Positions 1-9,731 are shown, counted from the first letter of the stretch. The stretch is 64,000 nt of DNA from Salegentibacter sp. R32 (GCF_008692195.1 NZ_RXOM01000060.1:143234-207233), one strand, 5' to 3'. Notes: generated from the letters alone by a model not told the origin. Made by a program: numbers and translations.

Positions 1-266
1 TCCTCTTCAATCCCACGAATAACGGAAGAGAAAAAATTACGGTTAATATAGGGGACAATAACCCCTACATTATGAGTTTTTCCACTTTTAAGTGCTTGCG
101 CTAATTTATTCTGCTTATAATTCATTTTAGCTGCTGTTTTCATCACCAGCTTTCTTGTTTTTAAGCTAATTTTTGGGTTATTATTTAACGCTCTTGAAAC
201 GGTAGCAGCACTAATATTTAGTTTTTTTGAAATATCGTAAATTGTAACTTTCTCTTTTTCTGCCAT
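1..266 (-). CDS. LacI-family transcriptional regulator (N-terminal part, runs off left edge)
   Basis: Reading the minus strand from an ATG at 266 gives an open frame of 88 codons to the window edge. It starts MAEKEKVTIYDISKKLNIS and continues with AATVSRALNNNPKIS, the classic LacI helix-turn-helix followed by the hinge helix region (KLAQALKSGKTHNVGVIVP) and the start of the periplasmic-binding-like sensor domain. The C-terminal effector domain lies outside the window, so its ligand cannot be read; position beside a pectin locus suggests a uronate or oligouronide. Bacteroidota LacI regulators of polysaccharide loci are less usual than SusR or hybrid two-component systems. Likely target sites are the ATCGAT-centred operators at 288-301, 484-497 and 9850-9863. 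Confidence 0.9.
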   Translation of the reverse strand, partial: MAEKEKVTIYDISKKLNISAATVSRALNNNPKISLKTRKLVMKTAAKMNYKQNKLAQALKSGKTHNVGVIVPYINRNFFSSVIRGIEE

Positions 267-287
267 TTAAGTAGTAATTCAATTAAA

Positions 288-301
288 TGTAATCGATTGA
301 A
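288..301. promoter_or_regulatory. Probable autoregulatory LacI operator (degenerate copy)
   Basis: TGTAATCGATTGAA has a perfect left arm and an imperfect right arm compared with the 14-bp operators at 484 and 9850. It lies 22 bp upstream of the LacI-family start codon, so binding would repress the regulator's own gene. A -7-like TAAATTTG for the minus strand is seen at 380-373 without a clear TTTG partner. Function is inferred from sequence similarity only. Confidence 0.5.
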
Positions 302-452
302 ATTTGATGATTAAATCAGTCTCCTATTGGCTCAAGATACTATTTATTTTTATTTTATACTTATTATAATGACAAATTTATACCATGAATTGTATATTAT
401 TCATACTTTAAAAACTTGTAATTAACTTTTTATTAATTTTTATAACATTTTT

Positions 453-483
453 TTTGCATATTGATAATAAATATTTACTTTAG
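453..483 (+). promoter_or_regulatory. Bacteroidota-type promoter of the susC operon
   Basis: TTTG at 453-456, a 19-bp spacer and TACTTTAG at 476-483 (7 of 8 matches to TAnnTTTG) form a Bacteroidota sigma-ABfr type promoter. The -7 element touches the operator at 484, so the transcription start would fall inside the operator. The untranslated leader to the susC ATG at 547 would be about 55 nt. Confidence 0.6.
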
Positions 484-497
484 TGCAATCGATTACA
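484..497. promoter_or_regulatory. LacI-type operator in front of susC
   Basis: TGCAATCGATTACA is a 14-bp near-palindrome centred on ATCGAT, the CG-centred symmetry typical of LacI-family sites. The same 14 bp, with the preceding TTAG and following A, recurs at 9850-9863 in front of the GH28 operon. It overlaps the predicted transcription start, so binding should block transcription initiation. The adjacent LacI-family gene is the obvious candidate regulator. Confidence 0.75.
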
Positions 498-546
498 AAA
501 ATTATTTTTAATTGAATTATTAAGAGTATATAACCAAATACAAATT

Positions 547-3500
547 ATGAACAGAAAGTTTACAATTCTTTATTTTTATGGGATGCTATTGGCATTCATG
601 ATTAGCCCACATATAGGATATTCCTATAGTGGGGAAAAAGATTTTGAAAAAACAGATCGCAACGAAAAAAATCAACAGGAAGTCCGGGTTCGGGGTGTGG
701 TTTTAGATGACCAAGGTGTTCCATTGGTAGGAGTTACTGTTATGGAGGAAGGTACTTCTAATGGAACAACAACTGATTTTGATGGTAATTACGAAATCGT
801 TGTAGCTGATAATGAGAGCGTTTTGAAATTTTCATATGTAGGATTTCAAACGATTTCGCAACCGGTAGGAGAAAAAAGAAATATTGATATTACCCTTGAG
901 CCAAGTACCAATGAGTTGGAAGAATTGGTGATTGTGGGGTATTCTAAAGTTTCTAGAGAAGAGTTAACTTCAGCGGTGGCTACAGTAAAAGCGGAACAAA
1001 TTAAGGATATGCCGGTAAATAGTGCTGCAGAAGCAATTCAGGGTCGTTTGGCCGGGGTTCGGGTAACTCAATCTGAAGGAGCTCCTGGAGCAGATGTGAG
1101 TATTCGAGTTCGTGGAGGAACTTCAATTACTCAAGATAATAGTCCGTTATTTATCGTAGATGGTATTCAGGTAGAAAACGCATTGTCGATACTTTCGCCA
1201 CAAGAGATTGAATCTATAGATGTTTTAAAAGATGCGGCGTCTACTTCTATTTACGGTGCGCGTGGTGCGAATGGGGTAGTTTTAATTACCACTAAAGGAG
1301 GAAAGGCTATGCCTACTCAGGTAACTTATAATGGTTATACAGGTTTTAGGAAAATAGTGAATAAATTAGATGTAATGAATCCTTATGATTTTGTGCAATA
1401 TCAATATGAATTGTACAATTTTCCTGAAGATGAACAATTAGCAAATACTTTTATGGAAAGATACGGTAGATATCAAGATCTTGATATCTATAGAAGTGTA
1501 GAAGAAAGAGATTGGCAAGATGAAATATTTGGAAGGGAAGCACTTAACCAAACTCATAACTTGACAGTTACAGGTGGAGATGCTAAAACTACCTTCAGTC
1601 TTAGTTTGAACCACGTGGAAGAAGAGGGAATTATGCTGAATTCTGGATATAAAAGGAGTTTAGCTAACTTTAAAATGGATCATAAATTAAGTGATAAAAT
1701 TAAATTTGGTATAAACTCCAGATATAGTAGAAGAAAAATAACCGGAGCGGGAACATCTTCTTCAGGATCTCAAAAATCTAACAGATTGCGTAATGCGGTA
1801 AGGTATCAACCTTTTGTAGGTCCTAATAATCAGAGTTTTGTAGATGTGTTTGATCCTAATTATGCAACTTTGACTAACTTAGTGAATCCATTAATGTTGG
1901 TGAATGATGAGATTAAAAGAGATTATAGAAACGATTTAATTTTAAACAGTTATGTCTCTTTTGAGGTTTTAGATAACCTTACGTTTAAAACAGTAGCTGG
2001 TTATGTACAACAGGATAGAAAGGAAAATGAGTTTATGGGAACGGTAACAAGTGTAGCAAGATCTAATGCAAATTTACCTGTGGTTGACTTAAATAGGAGT
2101 CAATCTAGAAGGGTTACCAATTCTAATACGTTAAATTATAGTAATAATTTTGGGGATCACAGTATAGATTTGCTGGTTGGGCAAGAAACCGTTAGAACAG
2201 AAAATGAGTCGGAGAGAATTTATGTGAAGTGGTTGCCGGAAAATATAACGCCGGATAAAGCTTTTGCAAATATACAGAGTGCCGTTCCTCCGGAAGGTAT
2301 GGTTCAGGATGCTCCAAGTAGCTCTATGTTACCAGACCGTTTAGCTTCATTTTTTGGTAGAGCGCATTATTCTTACAAAAAGAAATATTTAGCTACTTTT
2401 TCAGTAAGACGTGATGGTTCAAGTGTATTTGGGCCAAAAAATCGTTTTTCTACTTTCCCATCGGTATCTTTAGCATGGAATGTGTATAAAGAAAACTTTA
2501 TGCAAAGTGCTGATTGGTTATCTAACCTAAAATTAAGATTTAGTTATGGTGAGGTAGGAAACAATAGAATTCCAGCATTTTTATATAATACATATTTCAA
2601 CTCTTCTAGTGATAATGGCTATGCTTTCGGGCAATCGGTACAACCGGGCTCTGCACCGCCATCAGAATTAGCTAATCCAAATGTAAAATGGGAATCTACT
2701 ATTTCTAAAAACCTTGGTATAGATTTTGGTTTTTTTGACAACAGAGTGTATGGTAGTTTAGATGCCTATATTACAGATACAGAAGATTTATTGTTAAGAG
2801 CTAAAATTCCTCAAACCAGTGGTTATGATTATCAATATCAAAACTCAGGAAAAACAAGAAATAAAGGATTGGAATTAGCTTTGGGGGCAACGATTGTTGA
2901 TACTGACGATTTTACTTGGCAAGCTAATTTTAATATCTCTACCAATGAAAATAGAATAATTAGTTTAGGAAGAAATACCACGGGAGAAGATTTAGAATTT
3001 TACTATGAAAGTTCAGGATGGGTAAATGATATTAGAGATTTTAAGGTAGAAGTAGGAGCTCCGGTTGGTCAATACTATGGTTATGTGACTGATGGTTTTT
3101 ATGATTTAGACGATTTTACGTATGATGCAACGACACAAGAATATACATTAAGAGATGATGTGCCTAGTTCTAGCGCAGTAGCGTTGGGATCAAAAGGGGT
3201 TAATCCTGGAGATTTGAAGTTAAAAGATTTGAATGGCGATGGGATCATTGATGATAATGATAAAAAAGTACTTGGTGATGCTCAGCCAGATTTCTTCGGA
3301 GGCTTAAATCAACAATTTAGATACAAAAATTTTGATTTAAGTATGTTCTTTAATTTCTCTGTAGGAAACGATGTATATAACGCCAATAAAGTTGAATTTA
3401 CTACACAGTATCTTTATAGAGATAACAATATGTTAGAAGTAATGAATAACCGTTGGAAATGGTTTGATACAAATGGAAATAAAGTTACAGATCCTCAAGC

Positions 3501-3831
3501 CTTAGCAGATTTAAACCAGAATACAACTATATGGACCCCATCTAGCGGTCAATATATTTTACACTCTTATGCTATTGAAGACGGATCTTTCTTAAGATTG
3601 AGTAACCTTACTTTTGGTTATTCACTTCCGGATAGTGTATTAGAAAAGATAGGATTTATTTCAAACTTTAGAATTTATGGTACCGTAAATAATGTATTTA
3701 CGTTAACAAATTACACAGGATATGATCCTGAAGCAAATACAAGAAGAAGTAATCCGTTAACTCCCGGTGTAGATTATGCAGCATATCCGAGAAGTAGGTT
3801 CTACTTAGCCGGAGTAAACGTAACATTTTAA
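547..3831 (+). CDS. SusC/RagA-family TonB-dependent outer-membrane transporter
   Basis: 1094 aa, the usual SusC length. After a signal peptide (about residues 1-28) comes a CarboxypepD_reg-like domain (about 47-120, VRGVVLDDQGVPLVGVTV), a TonB-box-like segment (EELVIVGYS) and the plug (AIQGRLAGVRV, RVRGG, PLFIVDGIQV, DVLKDAASTSIYGARGANG), then a 22-strand barrel ending in a terminal Phe (AGVNVTF). With SusD just downstream it should import pectin-derived oligosaccharides across the outer membrane, powered by TonB/ExbBD encoded elsewhere. Substrate is inferred from the pectinase genes that follow. It is the first gene of an operon controlled by the promoter and operator at 453-497. Confidence 0.97.
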   Translation: MNRKFTILYFYGMLLAFMISPHIGYSYSGEKDFEKTDRNEKNQQEVRVRGVVLDDQGVPLVGVTVMEEGTSNGTTTDFDGNYEIVVADNESVLKFSYVGFQTISQPVGEKRNIDITLEPSTNELEELVIVGYSKVSREELTSAVATVKAEQIKDMPVNSAAEAIQGRLAGVRVTQSEGAPGADVSIRVRGGTSITQDNSPLFIVDGIQVENALSILSPQEIESIDVLKDAASTSIYGARGANGVVLITTKGGKAMPTQVTYNGYTGFRKIVNKLDVMNPYDFVQYQYELYNFPEDEQLANTFMERYGRYQDLDIYRSVEERDWQDEIFGREALNQTHNLTVTGGDAKTTFSLSLNHVEEEGIMLNSGYKRSLANFKMDHKLSDKIKFGINSRYSRRKITGAGTSSSGSQKSNRLRNAVRYQPFVGPNNQSFVDVFDPNYATLTNLVNPLMLVNDEIKRDYRNDLILNSYVSFEVLDNLTFKTVAGYVQQDRKENEFMGTVTSVARSNANLPVVDLNRSQSRRVTNSNTLNYSNNFGDHSIDLLVGQETVRTENESERIYVKWLPENITPDKAFANIQSAVPPEGMVQDAPSSSMLPDRLASFFGRAHYSYKKKYLATFSVRRDGSSVFGPKNRFSTFPSVSLAWNVYKENFMQSADWLSNLKLRFSYGEVGNNRIPAFLYNTYFNSSSDNGYAFGQSVQPGSAPPSELANPNVKWESTISKNLGIDFGFFDNRVYGSLDAYITDTEDLLLRAKIPQTSGYDYQYQNSGKTRNKGLELALGATIVDTDDFTWQANFNISTNENRIISLGRNTTGEDLEFYYESSGWVNDIRDFKVEVGAPVGQYYGYVTDGFYDLDDFTYDATTQEYTLRDDVPSSSAVALGSKGVNPGDLKLKDLNGDGIIDDNDKKVLGDAQPDFFGGLNQQFRYKNFDLSMFFNFSVGNDVYNANKVEFTTQYLYRDNNMLEVMNNRWKWFDTNGNKVTDPQALADLNQNTTIWTPSSGQYILHSYAIEDGSFLRLSNLTFGYSLPDSVLEKIGFISNFRIYGTVNNVFTLTNYTGYDPEANTRRSNPLTPGVDYAAYPRSRFYLAGVNVTF

Positions 3832-3845
3832 AAAATTACAAACAC

Positions 3846-5669
3846 ATGAAAATGAAAACTAGATTTATTTTATTCACATTGTTAATGGGGTTTACCCTTA
3901 TTTCCTGTGAAGATTATTTAGACACAAAGAGTCTTTCAAAAGATTCTCAAGAAGATGTTTTTAACGATGTTTCCAATACCTCTTCCGTAGTCGTAGCAAT
4001 GTATGGAGAACTTATTGGAGATAATGGTTATGGTAATAGGTTGAGTGAAATATTACCCATGGCCGCAGATGATTTTGAAACTTCAGGAGATTACAATTGT
4101 AATGATAGAAGAGGGATAAGCATGTATGCTGCTTGTTCTTCTAATCCTGATTTAGATGATCCATTTAGACAGCTTTATAGCGGTATAGAGAGAGCTAATC
4201 TTTGTATTAAATACATTCCCACTTCAACCGTTTATCAAAATGGTTCACAAAGTGATAAAGATATGATGGATCGTTATTTGGGAGAGGCTTTAACCTTAAG
4301 AGCACAATTTTATTACGAGCTTATTAGAAACTGGGGAGATGTACCTTTTCAAAACAAACCAGCTTCAGATTATGACAACCTGTTTTTAGCAAAAACAGAT
4401 CGTGACGTTATCTATGAGCAATTGTTAGCAGATTTAGAAACCGCAGCTCAATATGTGCCTTGGAGAACAGAAGCAAACATTCCACCTACACGATTAGATA
4501 AAGCAGCTGTAAAAGCTTTACGGGCAAGAATTGCAATGGCTAGAGCAGGATACTCTTTACGAAGAGAATCTCAACAGATGGAACAAGGTTCTAACCCAGA
4601 AACTTATTACCAGATTGCCAGACAAGAATGTGCTGAAGTTATGGAACGTCGTGGAGATCACGATTTAAATCCGGATTTTGAAGATATTTTCCGTTCACTT
4701 CACGAAGGAAGAGCAGATAATACCAACGAAATTATTTTTGAAGTTGGAGCCTTTGGAGGTAACTCTAAAACCGATAGTAAATTAGGATATTATAATGGAT
4801 TGGAACACGATAGAGCTTCCCAGTGGAATGGAGGAGGAGGTGTAAATGCCATCCCGGTATATTTCTATGAGTTTGATAGAGATGATCAGAGAAGAGATGT
4901 AACTATCAATATTTTTGAAGTAAATGCAGATGAAATGACAGAAGTAGCAAGAGCTAATAGCTGGACAGATGGAAAATTCAGAAAATCTTGGACAAGTATT
5001 ACCGGACCTTCACAAAACCTAGGAGTAAACTGGCCGATTATTCGTTTTTCAGATGTGCTATTAATGTTCGCTGAAGCAGATAACGAATTAAACAATGGTC
5101 CTTCAAATGAAGCTATAAGTGCTTTACAAGAAGTGAGAGCAAGGGCGTTTATCAATAATCCGGATGCAATGGATCCTATTCCAACCGGTCAGCAAGAATT
5201 TTTTGATGCAATCGTTCATGAAAGATACCTTGAGTTTGGAGGAGAAAGTATAAGAAAATACGACTTGATTAGATGGAATTTATTAAATGAAAAATTCCAA
5301 GAAACTAGACAAGAATTAACCGACTTTATGAATGGTACTGGTGATTATTCAAACGTACCAGAGTATATTTACTATGATGTAGCACCTTACGATCCTTCCT
5401 TATCAGCTCAAGAAGTTGTTGAAAGTTTAAATATTTTCTTTACCGGTAATGATGAATCTACTGTATTTTACAATCCTGCTCCAGATCCATCTCAAGTCCC
5501 TTCAGGATATTCTCAAGCCAGATGGAGAAGTGGTATCGAAGAGGAATATATTGATAGTGAGCGAAAAGGATTTATGCAATATTTTGAACCTAATAGAAAG
5601 GAACTATTACCGCTCTACGATGATATTGTGAATACAAACTATAACCTAACACAAGATTACGGTTACTAA
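3846..5669 (+). CDS. SusD/RagB-family outer-membrane glycan-binding lipoprotein
   Basis: 607 aa lipoprotein with lipobox LISC at about residues 17-20 (CEDYLDTKSLSKDSQEDVF is the characteristic SusD mature start). The C-terminal half has the SusD signature (WPIIRFSDVLLMFAEADNE and ERYLEFGGESIRKYDLIRW). It forms the lid on the SusC transporter and binds oligosaccharide at the cell surface. It starts 14 nt after the susC stop, so the two are co-transcribed. The sequence gives no direct clue to the exact glycan; homogalacturonan fragments are inferred from the locus. Confidence 0.96.
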   Translation: MKMKTRFILFTLLMGFTLISCEDYLDTKSLSKDSQEDVFNDVSNTSSVVVAMYGELIGDNGYGNRLSEILPMAADDFETSGDYNCNDRRGISMYAACSSNPDLDDPFRQLYSGIERANLCIKYIPTSTVYQNGSQSDKDMMDRYLGEALTLRAQFYYELIRNWGDVPFQNKPASDYDNLFLAKTDRDVIYEQLLADLETAAQYVPWRTEANIPPTRLDKAAVKALRARIAMARAGYSLRRESQQMEQGSNPETYYQIARQECAEVMERRGDHDLNPDFEDIFRSLHEGRADNTNEIIFEVGAFGGNSKTDSKLGYYNGLEHDRASQWNGGGGVNAIPVYFYEFDRDDQRRDVTINIFEVNADEMTEVARANSWTDGKFRKSWTSITGPSQNLGVNWPIIRFSDVLLMFAEADNELNNGPSNEAISALQEVRARAFINNPDAMDPIPTGQQEFFDAIVHERYLEFGGESIRKYDLIRWNLLNEKFQETRQELTDFMNGTGDYSNVPEYIYYDVAPYDPSLSAQEVVESLNIFFTGNDESTVFYNPAPDPSQVPSGYSQARWRSGIEEEYIDSERKGFMQYFEPNRKELLPLYDDIVNTNYNLTQDYGY

Positions 5670-5680
5670 AAATTATAACA

Positions 5681-7393
5681 ATGAATATTTATAAATCAAA
5701 TAAAACCATTTTTAGCAGAATTTTTATAGCACTGCTAGGCGTATTGGCGATATGGTCGTGCGAGAAAGACGATGATTATACGCCAGAGGGCGAAACTAGA
5801 ATGTTTACCCCGGTAGAAATTAGTTCTCAAAGTTTTGAAGATCGAGTAGAGTTAACTTGGAGTCCTTCACTTTTTACAGATGGAATAAATGAAACCTATA
5901 CAACCCAAGTATCAGAAGATTCTTTATTTTCAGATGAAAGTGAGGTAGTCTTAGAAAAAGTTACCGATACTTCAGGAGTTGTTTTTACCGATCAAGAATT
6001 AGAAGTAAGAACAGATTATTTTATAAGAGTTAAAGCAAATTCTATAGATGACAGGCCAGAATCTAAATGGAGTACCAGTACAGGTTTTTCCATTAGAGGA
6101 GTTCAAAAATTATATCCTATTTTAAGTCCTTCTATATTAGCGACCATGGTAAAATTAGAATGGGAATATACAGAAGGGGTTACAGAATTTAGATTTCAAG
6201 AATATACACAGGATGAAACAGATCCAACTTCAGAGCCTGTGTTAGTAGGTGATCCTATAGTCTTCCCTATTTCTGCTGAAGAAGAACAAAATGCAATGAA
6301 AACGGTGGAAGGTTTAGAACCTAATACAAAGTATTTTGTAGACTTATACAAAGGTCCGGTTAGTATTGGTTATAGAAGTTTTAAAACTAAAGAAGAAAGT
6401 GATTACGCTGTTGTACTGTCACCGGGTGACGATATCGTAACAACCGTAAACAATAGTCAAGATGGAGATGTTATTGGTCTTGAGCCGGGACTATATGATG
6501 CAGAAGGCGATAGATTTCAAATTGATGGAAAAACCATTACAATAGAATCTATCTCTAACGATCCTAATGATACAAAAATTAATTTTGAGGAATTTACCTT
6601 AAATGATAGTGGAGCAGGTATTACGTTAAGAGGCTTAGAGCTCGATGGTCAAAACGATGCCTTATATCTTATTAACTTAACCAGTAGTAATGGTAATGGA
6701 GATCCTGCAGATTATACCGATGTCATGATAGATAATTGTATTGTTCATGATGTAGAAACAAGTGCATTTAGAGCAAATAGAGGATCAGATGGAGCTTATT
6801 CTATGAATACTTTTACTATTCAATATTCTACCTTTTATAATTTTGCTCCTAATAGTTATGCATTTATACACGCAGAAGAGTTAGTGTTTAATGAATTGAA
6901 GTTATCCAACTCAACTTTCTATAAAGCAGGAGATATCTTTATACGTTATAGAAAAGATTTTGATAGTCCAATCCCAAATCCACTATTTACAATAGAATAT
7001 TGTACTATTAATAGTATAGGTTTTAGTAACAATTATACATTGTTAGATTTAAACGATAAGCAAGCAACTCTTAATTTTAGAAATAGCATTTTAGCTAATA
7101 TTCCAAGAGAAGGAGGTACAGCTGAAACAGATTTGGTAAGAATGGATAATGAAACATCGGCGGCTTCTTTTTCTTTCAGTAATTTCTTCAACCTAACCAA
7201 CGGAGATTTAGATGAACCTGAAGAAGTAATTATTCCAGAACCTGAAGAAGGATATATTACTTCTCAAAATATGTACAATATAGATTTAGGTTGGGATAAC
7301 AATACCACAGATTTTACACTTCCTGCAGATTCAGAATTGCAAAATGCATCATCGACAGGAGGCGCAATAGGAGATCCTAAATGGTGGTACTAA
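5681..7393 (+). CDS. Surface lipoprotein with FnIII-like and DUF4957/DUF5123-like beta-helix domains
   Basis: 570 aa lipoprotein; lipobox AIWSC near residue 27 is followed by the acidic stretch EKDDD, resembling Bacteroidota lipoprotein surface-export signals. Residues about 40-225 look like two fibronectin-III-like modules (ELTWSP, YFIRVKANS, PNTKYFVDLYKG). From about 240 the pattern of short repeated beta turns (DGDVIGLEPGLYDAEG, ITLRGLELDGQND, NSTFYKAGDIF) fits the right-handed beta-helix of DUF4957/DUF5123 proteins, which occur in pectin loci next to SusCD. It has no clear lyase or hydrolase catalytic motif, so a glycan-binding role is more likely than catalysis. It starts 11 nt after susD. 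Confidence 0.75.
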   Translation: MNIYKSNKTIFSRIFIALLGVLAIWSCEKDDDYTPEGETRMFTPVEISSQSFEDRVELTWSPSLFTDGINETYTTQVSEDSLFSDESEVVLEKVTDTSGVVFTDQELEVRTDYFIRVKANSIDDRPESKWSTSTGFSIRGVQKLYPILSPSILATMVKLEWEYTEGVTEFRFQEYTQDETDPTSEPVLVGDPIVFPISAEEEQNAMKTVEGLEPNTKYFVDLYKGPVSIGYRSFKTKEESDYAVVLSPGDDIVTTVNNSQDGDVIGLEPGLYDAEGDRFQIDGKTITIESISNDPNDTKINFEEFTLNDSGAGITLRGLELDGQNDALYLINLTSSNGNGDPADYTDVMIDNCIVHDVETSAFRANRGSDGAYSMNTFTIQYSTFYNFAPNSYAFIHAEELVFNELKLSNSTFYKAGDIFIRYRKDFDSPIPNPLFTIEYCTINSIGFSNNYTLLDLNDKQATLNFRNSILANIPREGGTAETDLVRMDNETSAASFSFSNFFNLTNGDLDEPEEVIIPEPEEGYITSQNMYNIDLGWDNNTTDFTLPADSELQNASSTGGAIGDPKWWY

Positions 7394-7455
7394 TCAAATT
7401 GTTTATTTAGAAATAGCCTTTAAGAAAGTGAAAGCTTTCAAAATAAACTAAACTT

Positions 7456-7507
7456 TGCCCTCTGAATATCTTTTGTGCAAGAATTGAATATTCAGGGGCA
7501 TTTTTTT
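7456..7507 (+). terminator. Strong hairpin plus T-tract between the lipoprotein gene and the PL1-CE8 gene
   Basis: The left arm 7456-7469 (TGCCCTCTGAATAT) pairs with 7488-7500 (ATATTCAGGGGCA) over 13 bp with one bulged T, followed by seven T at 7501-7507. This is a textbook intrinsic terminator, but it sits only 13 nt ahead of the next gene's ATG at 7521 with no clear promoter between. It therefore either limits expression of the downstream gene or acts as an attenuator. Confidence 0.8.
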
Positions 7508-7520
7508 AAAAACCTTGAGA

Positions 7521-9731
7521 ATGCTAAAAACAAAAAAAAATATCAGTCTATTCTTATTTTTAATAATAAATATTCTGTGGTCTTATTCTCAAACGCTATC
7601 CTTTCCCGGAGCAGAAGGTTTTGGTAGATATACCACCGGAGGTCGTGGCGGAATTATTTATACCGTCACCAATTTGAATGACGATGGAGAGGGAAGTTTG
7701 CGAAAAGGAATAGTGAAACATGAAAAAAGAACCATTGTTTTTGCAGTTTCCGGAACTATTAATTTAAAATCATCATTAGATATTAACCAAGGTGATCTCA
7801 CCATTGCCGGACAAACTGCGCCCGGTGGCGGAATTACCTTAAAAGGATACCCATTAAAAGTAAAAGCAGATAACGTAATTATTCGTTATATACGTTGCAG
7901 GATGGGCGATATAAATGAAGTAGAAGACGATGCTTTTGGTGGTCGGGATCAAAAAGATATTATTTTAGACCATTGCTCCATTAGTTGGGCAACCGATGAA
8001 AACGCCTCTTTCTATTGGAACAAAAACTTCACGATGCAATGGTGTATTATTTCAGAAGCATTAAACCGCTCCGTACATCATAAAGGAGCTCATGGTTATG
8101 GAGGAATTTGGGGAGGTGAAAATGCAAGTTTCCATCATAATCTCTTTGTTAGTAATAACAGCAGAAATCCACGTTTCGGAGGTTCTAAAACCGTTCCTAA
8201 TCCACCAAGTGAATTTGTAGATTTTAGGAATAATGTAATTTTCAATTGGGGCGATAACAGTATTTATGGAGGAGAAAAAGGAAATTATAATATGGTAAAT
8301 AACTATTTTAAAGCAGGGCCTGCCACTACTTCCTCTAAATTAGATAGAATTGTAAGTCCATCTACACCTTATGGGAAATTCTATATCAACGGAAATTATG
8401 TTGAAGGGTTTCCAGAAATATCTCAAGACAATTGGAATGGCGGAGTACAATGTGAAAATCCTTTACAAACCAAACAGGATGAAGAATTTCCTATCAATAA
8501 TAATATAAAAACAGAAACTGCAGAAGAAGCTTATAATAGTGTACTTCAAAAAGCAGGATTGAGTACTGTTAGGGATGAAGTAGATAAAAGAATTATATAT
8601 GAAGTAAGGTCAGGAAAAACAACTTTTGAAGATGGGATTATAGATTCTCAAGAAGATGTTGGGGGTTGGCCAAAGCTAAGAAAAGGAAAAAGCCTAAAAG
8701 ATACCGATGAAGACGGAATGCCAGATAAATGGGAAAAAGAAAAAGGTTTGTCTCCTTCTAAAAACGATGCAAACAATTTTGATTTAAATAAAGACTACAC
8801 CAATATAGAAGTATATTTTAATCAGTTAGTAGCTTCCGAAGAAACTTCAGTAGTAAAAGGTTATGATTTTGTCGTCGCACAGGATGGAAGCGGTGATTTT
8901 AATAAAATTTCAGAGCTTATAAACAACCTGCCCAATTTCAGAAGTAAAGAGACCAAGGTTTATATAAAAAAAGGGGTTTACAAAGAAAAACTGGTACTTC
9001 CTTCCTCTAAAACCAATATCACTTTTGTAGGTGAAGAAAAAGATAGTACCATCATAACTTACGATGACTATGCAAGAGAACTAAATGGGTTTGGAGAAGA
9101 AATAGGAACAACAGGTTCTACTTCCTTTTTTGTTTTAGCCAATCATTTTAAAGCTGAAAACTTAACTTTTGAAAATAGTTCTGCTCCAGTAGCACAAGCA
9201 GTTGCAGTAAGGGTTGATGGCGATCAAGTGATTTTTAAAAATTGTAACTTTCTAGGAAACCAAGATACTTTATACTTACACGGAAAAAATAGCAGGCAAT
9301 ATTATAAAAATTGTTACATAGAAGGAACAGTCGATTTTATTTTCGGTTGGTCTACCGCTTTATTTGAAAACTGTCAAATTCACAGTAAATCTCCGGGATA
9401 CGTTACCGCAGCATCCACAGAAAAAGGCGCTGAATTCGGTATGGTGTTTAAAAACTGCAATTTCACCGGTGATACTAAAAAAAATAGTGTGTATTTAGGG
9501 AGACCTTGGCGGGATTATGCACAAACCGTTTTAATTAATTGTGAATTAGGAGACCATATAAAACCCGAAGGATGGCATAATTGGAATAAACCAGAAGCAG
9601 AGAAAACAACCCTTTATGCTGAATATGAATCTACTGGAGAAGGTGCTTCGGGTAAAAGGGTTAAATGGGCTAAAAAATTACATAAAAAACAAATAGAAAA
9701 ATATAATTTATTTAATATTATCGGAATATAA
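7521..9731 (+). CDS. Secreted pectate lyase (PL1) fused to pectin methylesterase (CE8)
   Basis: About 736 aa from ATG 7521; an in-frame TTG at 7515 is a weaker start. A signal peptide ends near SYSQ. The N-terminal half is a PL1 beta-helix: FPGAEGFGRYTTGGRGG, DHCSISWATDENAS, and NSRNPRFGG carrying the probable catalytic Arg. A linker with calcium-binding-like DTDEDGMPDKWE (about residue 395) joins a CE8 pectinesterase from about residue 450: GNQDTLY, TVDFIFG with the catalytic Asp pair, and YLGRPWRDYAQTV. The protein would remove methyl esters and then cleave the de-esterified homogalacturonan by beta-elimination. Last gene of the susC unit, preceded by a terminator-like hairpin. Confidence 0.95.
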   Translation: MLKTKKNISLFLFLIINILWSYSQTLSFPGAEGFGRYTTGGRGGIIYTVTNLNDDGEGSLRKGIVKHEKRTIVFAVSGTINLKSSLDINQGDLTIAGQTAPGGGITLKGYPLKVKADNVIIRYIRCRMGDINEVEDDAFGGRDQKDIILDHCSISWATDENASFYWNKNFTMQWCIISEALNRSVHHKGAHGYGGIWGGENASFHHNLFVSNNSRNPRFGGSKTVPNPPSEFVDFRNNVIFNWGDNSIYGGEKGNYNMVNNYFKAGPATTSSKLDRIVSPSTPYGKFYINGNYVEGFPEISQDNWNGGVQCENPLQTKQDEEFPINNNIKTETAEEAYNSVLQKAGLSTVRDEVDKRIIYEVRSGKTTFEDGIIDSQEDVGGWPKLRKGKSLKDTDEDGMPDKWEKEKGLSPSKNDANNFDLNKDYTNIEVYFNQLVASEETSVVKGYDFVVAQDGSGDFNKISELINNLPNFRSKETKVYIKKGVYKEKLVLPSSKTNITFVGEEKDSTIITYDDYARELNGFGEEIGTTGSTSFFVLANHFKAENLTFENSSAPVAQAVAVRVDGDQVIFKNCNFLGNQDTLYLHGKNSRQYYKNCYIEGTVDFIFGWSTALFENCQIHSKSPGYVTAASTEKGAEFGMVFKNCNFTGDTKKNSVYLGRPWRDYAQTVLINCELGDHIKPEGWHNWNKPEAEKTTLYAEYESTGEGASGKRVKWAKKLHKKQIEKYNLFNIIGI

